Below are positions 53,712-62,990 of a stretch of 64,000 nt of DNA, in pieces. The stretch spans positions 272,978,848 through 273,042,847 of the forward strand of contig OY986435.1 of the NCBI GenBank assembly GCA_963920525.1, written 5' to 3'. The notes under the pieces were generated by a model. That model saw nothing but the letters and a program-made list of their open reading frames with translations, was not told the DNA's origin and did no database searches. The DNA is from Dichetophora obliterata. Lineage: Eukaryota; Arthropoda; Insecta; Diptera; Sciomyzidae. A program made the translations under genes and the position numbers. Position 1 is the stretch's first letter; the number at the start of each line of letters is the position of its first letter.

Positions 53712-54064
53712 GAACATAATTGTAACAATTTTGTTATAAATAGACTGCGAATTTTTATGCAAATGAATATACAGTGGCTCAAACGCTTAATCGTACATAC
53801 TCGTTGTTAAACTTTAATATAGTTTTAAAGTAATAATTTTTATTTATTTAGAGTGTCCTCTATTAAATCATGCACATAAATTATATTTGTTGTCAACATT
53901 TTTATAATGAGAAACAAAAAGAAACAAAAACAGAAAATTCATGTCAAAACGAATAATCGTACATAAGAAGGTGGCGACAGGATCCCGTTATTTTATAAGC
54001 GTGGAGTTTAACAAATTTAGCAATAAATGCTTCTGTTATAATTATGTTGTCAGTTTAAAAGTAA

Positions 54065-54394
54065 TAGCCGATACACATTGACTGCAACAGTCGTCCACCG
54101 ACTAAACGAAAACTTGCCGTCAGATAAAAATGTCGCAGTATTCTCGACGACTTGATTATAATGAACGCAACAGCGACAATCTGTATTTCATACAAAACAT
54201 AAACAAACTCTGCTATGTTCGCTCTTGTCGTCTATCAAATTAGAAATAGATTGAAGTCTGCGGCAGCAACAATTGTGGTCGTGTTCTCTCTTTGTCGTGC
54301 CGTCTTCAAAAAAATACATCTTCATAAGAAAACATGCGTTTTATTTTTTGACAATTGGCGTTCGTCGCTAGTCGCAGTCAATGTGTATCGGCTA
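54065..54394. mobile_element. MITE nested in the Tc1 element
   Basis: The 21-bp inverted ends start TAGCCGATACACATTGACTG on both strands. The trinucleotide TAA is duplicated at 54,062-54,064 and 54,395-54,397, the TWA duplication typical of PIF/Harbinger. It lies just before the transposase start codon. Confidence 0.85.
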
Positions 54395-54416
54395 TAAATC
54401 GGTTAGTTGACACACA

Positions 54417-55497
54417 ATGGCACCGTCAGGAAAACAAACTACCATATCGGAGCGGCAGCTCATTGTTAAATTGCATGGTGAGAGGAAATCTTTTCGAGAA
54501 ATTGGAGATTTAGGAAACAGAACTCATTCTACAGTTCAATACATTATCAAAAGATATAAAGATGACTTTTCCATCATAAATAAAAGCCGCCTTGGACAAG
54601 AAAAAAAGATTAATGATCGAGAAGAACTTATGATTTTAAAAGAAGTAAAAAAAACCCCTTGTTACAGCTGTAGAAATCAATAAAATATTCAAAGAAAAGA
54701 CTAATAAGGTGGTTTGTGATGAAACCATTCGAAATGTTTTGAAAAAAAGCAATTATCATGGACGAATAGCGCGAAAGAAGCCCTACATTAGTCCAAAAAA
54801 CAAAATCGCGCATATGAAATTTGCTGCAGAGTATATAGTCAAAGATATGAACATCTGGAAAACGGTAAATATAGTTTTAATACTTTTTATTTATAATAAC
54901 TCCATTGTTTAAAGGTTTTATACACTGAATTTTATACAAATTTAATTTAAAAGGGTCGGATGGAAAGTGCTATGCTTGGAGGAAAGCCAACACTGAATTT
55001 CATTGCAAAAATACAAAGGCTACTTTGAAACATGGCGGTGGCTCTGTGATGGTGTGGGGGTGCGTTTCGAGTGCAGGAGTTGGAAATATTCATTTTGTAG
55101 AAGGCAATATGGATAAATTTCAATATCTTAACATACTCAAAGCTAATGTCAAGCAAAGTACAGAGCGCTAAGGTATCTTAAACAATTTTGCTTTCTATCA
55201 GGGCAATGATCCTAAGCATACCTCCATGGTTGCGAAGATGTGGCTCATCCACAATTGCCCTAAACTGCTCCAAACACTCGCTCAATCCCCTGATTTGAAT
55301 ATAATTGAACATGTTTGGGACGAATTGTCCAGAAAATTTAAAGATAAAGTGCTTCGGAATACGAACGAATTAAAGGAGGGTCTGAGAGCCGAGTGGTACA
55401 ATATTTCACCAGAGGTATGCAAAAACTTAGTTGAGTCGATGCCAAACGCTTGGGTGCTGTTATAAATGCTAAAGGATTGGCCACTAAATACTAATTA
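54417..55497 (+). pseudogene. Tc1-like transposase, broken
   Basis: ATG at 54,417 (MAPSGKQTTISERQLIVKLH). HTH region: SFREIGDLGNRTHSTVQYII. A frameshift near 54,655 leads into VTAVEINKIFKEKTNKVVCD and RIARKKPYISPKNKIAHMKF. Catalytic region from about 54,915: the first Asp block (VLFTDES in relatives) is degenerate, then TLKHGGGSVMVWGCVSSAGV, FAFYQGNDPKHTS (the catalytic Asp of QDND is Gly) and LAQSPDLNIIEHVWDELSRK (catalytic Glu kept). The C-terminus is EWYNISPEVCKNLVESMPN. It cannot encode an active transposase. Confidence 0.85.
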
Positions 55498-55756
55498 AGA
55501 TTTTTTGTAATTCGTTTTAAGAACTTTTTATCTTGTACGATTATTCGTTTTGACATGAATTTTGTTTTTGTTTCTTTTTGTTTCTCATTATGAAAATGCT
55601 GACAACATATATAATTTATGTACATGTTTAAATAGAGGACACTATGAATTAATGAAAAATATTAATTTTTTTTAATCTGAATTAATTTTTCAATTCGAAA
55701 AACTATATTTAAGTTAAACAACGAGTATGTACGATTAAGCGTTTGAGCCACTGTAT

Positions 55757-55910
55757 GTTGCATATTCTGCATACATTCTGCATATTGTATATATCTTGAA
55801 TACGCTGCATATATCTTGCATACGTTGCATATATCTTACATATGTTGCATACAACTTGCATACGCTGCATACAACTTGCATACAATTTGCATACAACTTG
55901 CATATGGACA
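55757..55910. repeat. ~16-bp tandem repeat, consensus GCATACAACTTGCATAC
   Basis: About nine imperfect units with TGCATA cores abut the right end of the Tc1 element. Later units are more regular (three nearly identical TTGCATACAACTTGCATAC). Confidence 0.85.
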
Positions 55911-56805
55911 TTTCCAAACTGGCGTTACGGACAATTTGTACGAAGAAGTATTAAAAAGAAAAATGAAAATGTCTAATTTTTAAAAAGGTGTTTTTATATT
56001 TGCGTAGTCATTAAGTAGCACTATATTGAGTTAAAACAATGACAACAATCGACCCTAAGGATTTTAAGATATAAGCAAAAATATGTGCTGGCGTTACGTT
56101 AAAAAAAAAAGAAGGGATTTTTGACTTTGATTACAAAGATTGCAAAACTCTCTGAATTGAGCAAGACTTTTTATATATAATTTTTTTTTAGAAGGGTTTA
56201 AAATAACATAAGTTTATTTTCCAAGTGATCAAATTTAAAAATCTTCTGTGGTTTTTTGCTTTTTGAGCTTTAATATTATTAAAACATTAGAATATATTCA
56301 TGAAATATAATTTCAATTGCATGCAAAATTTCCCTTGCTAGAAATATACCAAAAAAATGTAAATAAAACTCAGCCAAAAAAAAGTTGAGAATCAAAACAG
56401 AACATTAGAATATCTGCAAATTGGTAAATTCAAGGAAATGTTGCTTTGCTTCATTTCAGTCATATTGCCTTAAATATACCAAATGATCGCAATTTTAGTA
56501 GGAAGAAAAAGGTAAAAAGAACAAAACTTGTTGCTACTCGCTTTTGCACAGAAATCTTTTCCTTAGAAATGTAGAACAAAAAATGTAAACAAAGCTGACA
56601 CTTTTTTTGCAATTTCCTAATTTCAATAAAATATTCAAAATGATCGCAATTCTAATAGGAAGAAAAAGGCAAAAGCATTCTCAAAAGAACAAACATATAG
56701 TCTCGCTTGTGCACACATAATTTTAAAAATACCTCTGCCCGAAACAGTCAGCAAGAACGTCGGCAGAACAACATTAGCAGCGCGCCTGCAGAACCCAATA
56801 CTTAT
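55911..56805. other. Non-coding stretch
   Basis: No gene. Contains an imperfect duplication of the phrase ATGATCGCAATT followed by AGGAAGAAAAAGG at about 56,483 and 56,640. Confidence 0.5.
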
Positions 56806-57216
56806 GGTCCAGTTAGCCTCGCATAGCATAGCAGTGCATGGCTTAACAAGCGTCACATCGAAATCTGTTTAGTGGGATTTGTGTGTATCTGATTATGCAC
56901 AACATGGCAACGCATGGCAATGCTCAGATAAAAACAGAAATGCATCTCTACTACATAGATAAACATGAAAGATCTATTTCATTTTAATTTCTGTGTATTC
57001 TTCTATGTATTTGACGTTTTGGCAAAACAGATGTGCAGTTGTAAAATTGTTTAGCCAAGTGCGGTTAATTTATTAAAATAAAATCGTTGTATTATTTTTT
57101 TATTGGTTTATTTTGACTACGTGACTATGCGTTTCATAATCACCATTTATTAGTTTGTATGCTAGCTGCTTATCTGAGTTGCATGCGCTGCTGTGCCATG
57201 CGAGGCTAACTGGACC
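56806..57216. mobile_element. MITE with GGTCCAGTTAGCCTCGCATG ends, tandem copy 1
   Basis: Ends GGTCCAGTTAGCCTCGCATA (left) and GGTCCAGTTAGCCTCGCATG (right, minus strand). The right arm is rich in TGCGCTGCTGTGCC. The internal sequence is shared with copy 2 at over ~95% by eye. Confidence 0.85.
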
Positions 57217-57220
57217 ATTA

Positions 57221-57615
57221 TGGCATAGCAGTGCATGGCTTAACAAGCGTCACATCGAAATCTGTTTAATAGGATTTGTGTGTATCTGATTATGCACAAC
57301 ATGGCAACGCATGGCAATGCTCAGATAAAAACAGAAATGCATCTCTGACTACATAGATAAACATGGAAGATCTATTTCATTTTAATATCTTTGTATTCTT
57401 CTATGTATTTGACGTTTTGGCAAAACAAATGTGAAGTTGTAAAATTATTTGATCAAGTGCGGTTAATTTATTAAAATAAAATCGTTGTATTCTTGTTTTT
57501 GTTGTTATATTTTGACTATGTGACTAGGCGTTGCATAATCACCATTTATTTGGCTGTGTGCTAGCCGCTTATCTGCGTTGCATGCGCTGCTGTGCCATGC
57601 GAGGCTAACTGGGCC
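57221..57615. mobile_element. Same MITE, tandem copy 2, missing its first ~16 bp
   Basis: Starts within the left arm (TGGCATAGCAGTGCATGGCT) four bases after copy 1 ends and finishes with the same right end (GGCTAACTGGGCC). It probably arose by unequal exchange or by insertion of one copy into the end of another. Confidence 0.85.
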
Positions 57616-58055
57616 ATTACAGTTTTGAAAAAATACTCAAAAGCGAACTTTGAGTTTCTGCTCCTCTTGATATATATACTCTTTGGTGAAGATTAAAATG
57701 TTGAGAAATTCTATATATCGTCGCTGCGGCTACAAAATGGTTCTGTGATTTTTGTAAATTTTTTTATTGCATATTTTATTAACACTATCGCCCATATTTC
57801 TGCATTTGCGGTTTTTTAGATCTCTTTTAGTTTAGAAGTGATCAAAACATCTATGTGCTCGCAGTAGTAGAAGTGAAGTAGTAGTTGTAACGCAGTAGTA
57901 GTTAATTATCTGAAATATTTTCAGTAAATTTAACCCAAAATGACCAATTTAATTAAAACCATTTTTTAATACAAAAATTAAGCTAATTAATGCTGAAAAC
58001 GTGAAATTTTTTAATAGAAATATAAACCTTTATTTTTTGTGAGGTTTGATTTGTG

Positions 58056-59528
58056 GGTTCAGGGAAATAACGCCCAATGAAATAACGCCCAATATAAAAA
58101 ATGAAACAAAGCCCAAAACATTTTAGGCATAAAAAATGAAATAACGCCCAAAATAAAAAATTAAATAAAGCCCAAAAAATTAAATAACGCCCAAACTGAA
58201 AATTAAATATGACCCAAAATATTTTGGGCTTACAAAAATGAAATAGCGCCCAAAATCAAGAATGAAATAAAGCCCAAAAAAATTAAATAACGCCTAAACT
58301 GAAAATTACATATGACCCAAAATATTTTGGGCTTACAAAAATGAAATAGCGCCCAAAATCAAAAATTAAATTAAGCCCAAAAAAATTAAATAACGCCCAA
58401 ACCGAAAATAAAATAAAACCCAAAATCTTTTTGGAAAAAAATTGGGAAAATTTTACCGGCTCCGCGAAATAACTCCTAATGAAGGAACTCCTAACAGTAA
58501 ATTAAATAAGTCCTAACGTTGAAATAACTCCTAATTCCTAGTGAAATAAGACCTAAAGAAAAGATGAAATAAAACCCGACATTTAGGAGTATGTACATTA
58601 GGCCGGGTCAATTGTATGGACGAATTTTTTGGTGGTCTGGCTCAGCGAAATTCGTAAAATACATGTAATTTCAAGACTTTTTCTCCACTACAGCATATAC
58701 AAATTCTGAAAAAAAGCTGTGCGGACTTTCGTAAATAGATTTTGTTCTCAATTATAAAATATGAATGTATGAATGTATGTGTATGAATCTATTTACGAAA
58801 GTCCGCACAGCTTTTTTTCAGAATTTGTATATGCTGTAGTGGAGAAAAAGTCTTGAAATTACATGTATTTTACGAATTTCGCTGAGCCAGAATTTGACCC
58901 GCCCTAATGTACATTATGAAATAAAACCTAAACGGAAATGAAAATTAAGTCCTAATTTTCAGAATATTAAAAAAAAACAATTGCGGTTCTTCTGACCGCG
59001 ACCATAAAGCGAACCGGGAAGGCTATAGACCTCTGGAAAAATGCACACAAAATGAAAAATTAAATAAGGGCCCAAATTCGGGATCTTTTTTTAATATGAA
59101 ATATTGCCCCAATACATAAAATGATATTTGGCCGATAAAATGGTTTTCCCTTGTACGGAATTTCAAAACCATTTGGGCTTTATACGGACATGCCCTTTTT
59201 TCGTTTTACAGTACTTCTGGATATAATTCTCTTTTTAATAGGCGGCCTCCGGTCGCTGCTTAGGGATTACAACCCTCAGTAAGTCCAACACCGGCTTCGC
59301 TGTCTACAGTACTTCTGAATTGAATTTGAAATTGATCTAAAATTTTGATGACAAATTGTTCACATAAAAAGAGTTATATCTGAATAATAATGAAGTAACG
59401 CCCCAAATAGAAAAATGAAATAACAGAAAACTTAAATAAAGCCCAATTTCATTTGTATGGACAATTTTTGGGCTTTATTTCATTTTTTATTTTGGGCGTT
59501 ATTTCATTGGGCGTTATTTCCCTGAACC
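58056..59528. mobile_element. Foldback-type element with 9-bp target duplication and AAATAACGCCC arrays
   Basis: The left end GGTTCAGGGAAATAACGCCC and the right end on the minus strand are identical for about 40 bp and stay similar for ~80 bp. Flanks are TGATTTGTG (58,047-58,055) and TGATTCGTG (59,529-59,537), a 9-bp duplication with one mismatch. The inside is made of short periodic phrases (ATGAAATAACGCCCAAAAT, AAATAAAGCCCAAAA; later AAATAACTCCTAA), with a ~115-bp higher-order repeat near 58,205-58,400. Two GC-richer blocks (about 58,980 and 59,240) contain CTTCTGACCGCGACC and GGCGGCCTCCGGTCGCTGC. No ORF. Confidence 0.85.
58601..58904. mobile_element. Near-perfect palindromic MITE, copy 3 (nested)
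   Basis: Same unit as at 39,396 and 39,723, here inside the foldback element, flanked by TA within ATGTACATTA / TAATGTACATTA. The start has GGCCGGGTC rather than GGGCGGGTC. Confidence 0.9.
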
Positions 59529-59599
59529 TGATTCGTGAGGTTTCAGAAAAATAAAAAAAATTCTCAGAAAATTGTATTTTCCTCTTCTATATTTTTCTA

Positions 59600-60790
59600 A
59601 ATCTTTCGAGGTATTTGGGTTTCTTCAAAAGCTTTTTCGTAGTTTTTGAGATAAGTTCAATCAAAATTGATGAATTATCTTTAGCAAGGAATGTGTTAAG
59701 ATTTTATTTTTATATTAAAAGCTTTTTCAAAATTACTTCTTCTTCTTCCAGATATTCCTCTTCTTTCCTTGTGTAAGCATCAAAATCTTTTCGGTCATTT
59801 TAGTTTTTACGTTGATTCTACCATCGAATAAACTGAATACTACACATTCTTCATTGATTTAATATAGGTGATTAACAAACTAAGAGATGGCACTTTCTGA
59901 GATTTTTACATTAATTTCTTTGTAATTTTCCAAATTTTTTCAACAAGTGTAAGTCGTTTAAGGAGCTAGCTTTGATTTATATGCATTGAGCACGAAAAAC
60001 ACATAGCACTTGATGATGAAACCTGCAACTTCAACTATACCATTTATCTCCAATTCAGTGTCTTCTGGAAATTGATTCCGAAATATCAATATCTTAAGAC
60101 AATACATCCCCTTAGCCATCCACCTGGCTAAGTGGAGAGCACCTGGCTTTAAAGGTTTTAATCCACTAAGAGGAACTCTTTATATTTATTCCGTGGAAAG
60201 ACCTCTTCATTGTTTTATTCTTTAATCCCGTTAAATAGTCATTCTTTTTGACGGTTGACCAAAGCTTTTTGAACTTTTTAAATAAACCTACACCTGGGCC
60301 AGTTGAAACACCTTTTTTCGTTTCATTGAAAACAGCTGCTAAAAATAAATCAAATGCATGGTATCTGCAACCTGGAACAGCATATATCTTTCTATTTCAT
60401 TTTCTAAAAGATCGGAAGCCCCCTTAAAATTTTAATTTAAGCTCAATAAAACTTTATGCCGCAGATGATATTTCCACACTGGTTCCAGATGGTATATCAG
60501 GAATATTTATAATTTGTTGTAAATCAGGAGCGGTGGCAATTATTGATAGTCGGTATTCGTTCTTTTCTTGACATAAAAGATAAAAATTTTGTTTCCCAGT
60601 GTATTGTTCGTAGCTGAGTATTGGTTCTAAATTTTTAAACTATTCGAGTACTGTTTACTTTTCTAAAAACATCTCGCTGTTGACGCATAGAAGTGCGATT
60701 AATAATATAATCCAATGAGCTACTCCAACTGCAATTAACATACGAGTTGTGCTTCGAGAACTTCGGCTATTGGTTATGTTTTCTCTTATA
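59600..60790 (-). pseudogene. Degenerate ORF of an uncharacterised arthropod transposase-like family (HARWMAK motif)
   Basis: Minus strand in several frames. From about 60,640 down: EPILSYEQYTGKQNFYLLCQ, NEYRLSIIATAPDLQQIINI, PDIPSGTSVE; then from about 60,380: CRYHAFDLFLAAVFNETKKG, STGPGVGLFKKFKKLWSTV; then PGALHLARWMAKGMYCLKIL and FRNQFPEDTELE near 60,100; then ENYKEINVKISESAISLLVN and INEECVVFSLFDGRI near 59,850. From memory this order (HH.ARWMAK..YSLKI..FR and L.VFD/LFD ends) matches large families of repetitive, uncharacterised proteins in aphids and other arthropods that behave like DNA transposases. The segment containing the usual CFDTTASNTG motif is missing. At least five frameshifts or stops. 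Confidence 0.6.
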
Positions 60791-60995
60791 ACAATGGCCG
60801 ATTGAAAGCTCTCTCTTTTTGATTAAATTTTTTGACAGCTTATGTTTCCCATCAAAACTGTCAAAACAACCTGGGTGATTCTACTATGGGAGCGATTCAT
60901 CAAATCGCTCACAGCATAGGCAAATGTCAAAGAATTATTTATTTGAATATATTAAAAGCCAAACAGCAAAGAGTGCGCTTGTTTCATGGCAGAAC

Positions 60996-61404
60996 TAGAG
61001 AAGGTAGATGCTATTCAGACTACGTACTCTTTCTCATATCCAAAATTGTCAAAGTCAGCTTTCTGCGAATGAGACCAAAAGTAAATCAATGGGCGTATTC
61101 AGCGGAGTCAACAATTGGTAACTGACTGTTGTGTTAAAATTCTCTGAAACACTGAAAGAACGCTGCAAATTTGAGTGAGAAACCTTTGCAAATAAATTAT
61201 TTACAAAATTAAATGATTATAATAATTAAATTAAATAATTGTCAACTTTTCTACAGTATCGCAACTATAACAATTCACAACAGTTGACTTTACTGAATGC
61301 TGCCAATTTTCGCTTTCTCATCGGTTTCAAATTTTCTAAAAGCTGTCAAGTTAGTTTTGACAGTTTCGGCAGTATGTCTCTCCGAAATGCTTCTACCTTC
61401 TCTA
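60996..61404. mobile_element. Short inverted-repeat element with TAGAGAAGGTAGA ends
   Basis: The left TAGAGAAGGTAGATGC and right (minus strand) TAGAGAAGGTAGAAGC form the ends. Flanking 8-mers do not match. It contains a Harbinger-like MITE at its centre. Confidence 0.6.
61091..61304. mobile_element. Harbinger-like MITE, family member 2
   Basis: Ends GGGCGTATTCAGCGGAGTCA and (minus strand) GGCAGCATTCAGTAAAGTCA; AAT duplicated at 61,088-61,090 and 61,305-61,307. Shares AGTGAGAAACCTTTGCAAA with the member at 28,512. Confidence 0.8.
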
Positions 61405-61729
61405 ATTTTACTATGGCTTGTTTATTTTAGTTTTTAATAAATTATATTGTTTTGCATATTTATTTTGAAAAAATCTCACAAATATTCACAAATGCAAACT
61501 ATTTTGTGGCACTTCTTTCTCAAAGTCAGTATATGTCAATTAAGGGCATTTTTGATTTTGACAACAGCCGGCTGGCTTTTCGTCTTGTTTTTGGCATTAG
61601 CATATGCCAGCATCAGCGTATGTCAGGCCTTTATAATTTAAGGACTTTAAAATGGAAACCGATTTTACCTAATTTATTAATCAATAAAGAATGGGAAACT
61701 TTGTCAAACGCTTTAGAGAAACCTGTGTA
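61405..61729. other. Spacer without a recognised gene
   Basis: Two overlapping short ORFs (61,447-61,641 and 61,452-61,730) exist on the plus strand with no interpretable features. Confidence 0.4.
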
Positions 61730-61891
61730 AGAGCCTGAACAGAATCAAAAATCGTTGCGATCGACGATTCGTTGTTGTTGGAAAATACATGCAAAATACG
61801 CAGCTCGTTTTCTGCAACGATAAATCGCAGACTTAGAATCTATGCTATTTCAATCGTCGGTCGCAACGATTTTTGATTCTGTTCAGGCTCT
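61730..61891. mobile_element. Short palindromic MITE with AGAGCCTGAACAGAATCAAA ends
   Basis: About 40-bp inverted arms (AGAGCCTGAACAGAATCAAA, continuing through AATCGTTGCGA-CGACGATT) around an ~80-bp centre. 162 bp in total. Confidence 0.85.
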
Positions 61892-61912
61892 AAGCTGTAT
61901 CAACTAGACAAC

Positions 61913-62117
61913 CCGAAAGTAATGCTGAAATACAATATTTGGAAAAGCCAGCAAGCTTTTTACCGTCGCGCGACATGGAACAAAGCCATGTTGGAATTGT
62001 GAAATTAGACGTTTCACTTAAAAAAACAGCTTTTGTTTGACGACATATTCAAAGAGTTTGGAAAATGTTGATAGTTTGGAAATTGGCCTATAGTTAGCAA
62101 TGTTATTTTTGTTGCCA
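61913..62117 (-). pseudogene. CR1/Kiri-like reverse transcriptase fragment
   Basis: The minus strand gives GNKNNIANYRPISKLSTFSK, LFEYVVKQKLFF, a stop, then SQFQHGFVPCRATVKSLLAF. This is the RT fingers region (NYRPIS...QHGF..G..T). It resembles the family at 19.1-21.2 kb but is a short isolated piece abutting the LOA-like copy. Confidence 0.75.
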
Positions 62118-62990
62118 AGCGATGGCGTAATGTGAAGGTTATCTAAGGCAGACAAAAGCTCACACGCAAACCCTAAAGACCTTCGACCAATTATTATCTC
62201 ATCTTTTCTTTGATTAATTGACATTCACTTGAGATCCATGATAGAAATGTAGCCATTATCCATAGCACAACATGCTTACACCAAAGGCAAATCCGTTGAA
62301 ACAGCTCTTCACTCCATAATCTCCATCATTGAAAAATCCCTCCATCGGAAGGAATATACAATGATAGCTTTCATTGAAATAGAAGGAGCCTTTAATAACG
62401 TCGAGGAAAGAGCTATCACCAATGCGCTAACGGAGCTTGGGGTGGATGCCGCACTGATAGCACTCATAAATCAAATGCTAGTTGGCAGGATTATAAGTGT
62501 AAAATTTGGAGCGGCAACCACGTTAAGATCTGTACCAAAAGGAACCCCTCAGGGAAGGGTTCTATCGCCTCTACTCTGGAATTTAGCAGTAAATTAACTG
62601 TTATTGAAACTGGAACTAGAGGGGTGCATGGTGATAGCTTTTGCTGGTGACGTTGCTATTGTTACCTCTTTAAAATATATATCCACTCTTCGAGACATTA
62701 TGCAAAACTGCCTAAATACTCTTGTCAACTGGGCTATCAGCTGTGGACTCAGCGTTAATCCTAATAAAACTGAGTTAGTGGTTTTCACCAGAAAACACAA
62801 TTCACCTCTAATTAGTCCTACTAAACTGGGAAACACAAGACATAGCTTCTCAGATCAAGCAAAATCCCTGGGTCTTATACTGGATAGGAAACTAAACTGG
62901 AAGCGCAATCTGCTCGAGAGCCAAAAAAGCGAATATTGCCCTATACTCATGCAAAAAGGCGGTAGGTAGCAAATGGGGTTCACAACCAAC
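62118..62990 (+). mobile_element. LOA/I-like non-LTR retrotransposon, second copy, truncated at both ends
   Basis: Same family as 1-2,530, plus strand. It begins in the RT N-terminal region (frame broken at the start), continues as AFIEIEGAFNNVEERAITNA and PKGTPQGRVLSPLLWNLAVN (62,361-62,597), a stop, then 62,604-62,969 with MVIAFAGDVAIVTSLKYI and FSDQAKSLGLILDRKLNWK. The catalytic YADD is FAGD. Sequence homology stops abruptly near 62,988 inside KWGSQP, where a different element begins. Confidence 0.85.
62361..62969 (+). pseudogene. Reverse transcriptase palm of the LOA/I-like element, second copy
   Basis: Two open stretches separated by one stop at about 62,595. Motif A is AFIEIEGAFNNV (the Asp of the usual AFIDIEGAF is Glu here, as in the first copy), and the YADD box is FAGD. 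Compared with copy 1 it keeps the intact segment GVDAALIALINQMLVGR that is frameshifted there. Confidence 0.8.

Larger units (their letters stand above)
53772..55753 (+). mobile_element. Tc1-like element of the IR/DR type, with a MITE inserted in its left half
   Basis: TA flanks both ends (53,770-53,771 and 55,754-55,755). Ends read CAGTGGCTCAAACGCTTAAT on both strands. Inverted arms are about 220 bp, and inside each lies a second site (GTCAAAACGAATAATCGTAC at about 53,943; inverted at about 55,535-55,554) whose AATCGTACATA core repeats the outer one. Paired transposase sites within long arms define the IR/DR arrangement. After removal of the 330-bp MITE (54,065-54,394) the element is about 1.65 kb. 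Confidence 0.92.

Noticed and set aside
58056..58440. Regularly spaced repeats that look at first like a CRISPR array
   Set aside because: Repeat and spacer are not distinct, the units are AT-rich phrases with variable spacing, the context is a foldback transposon with target duplication, and the genome is eukaryotic.
60832..61125. 97-codon plus-strand ORF
   Set aside because: Crosses the ends of two inverted-repeat elements (60,996 and 61,091), so it is an accidental frame.
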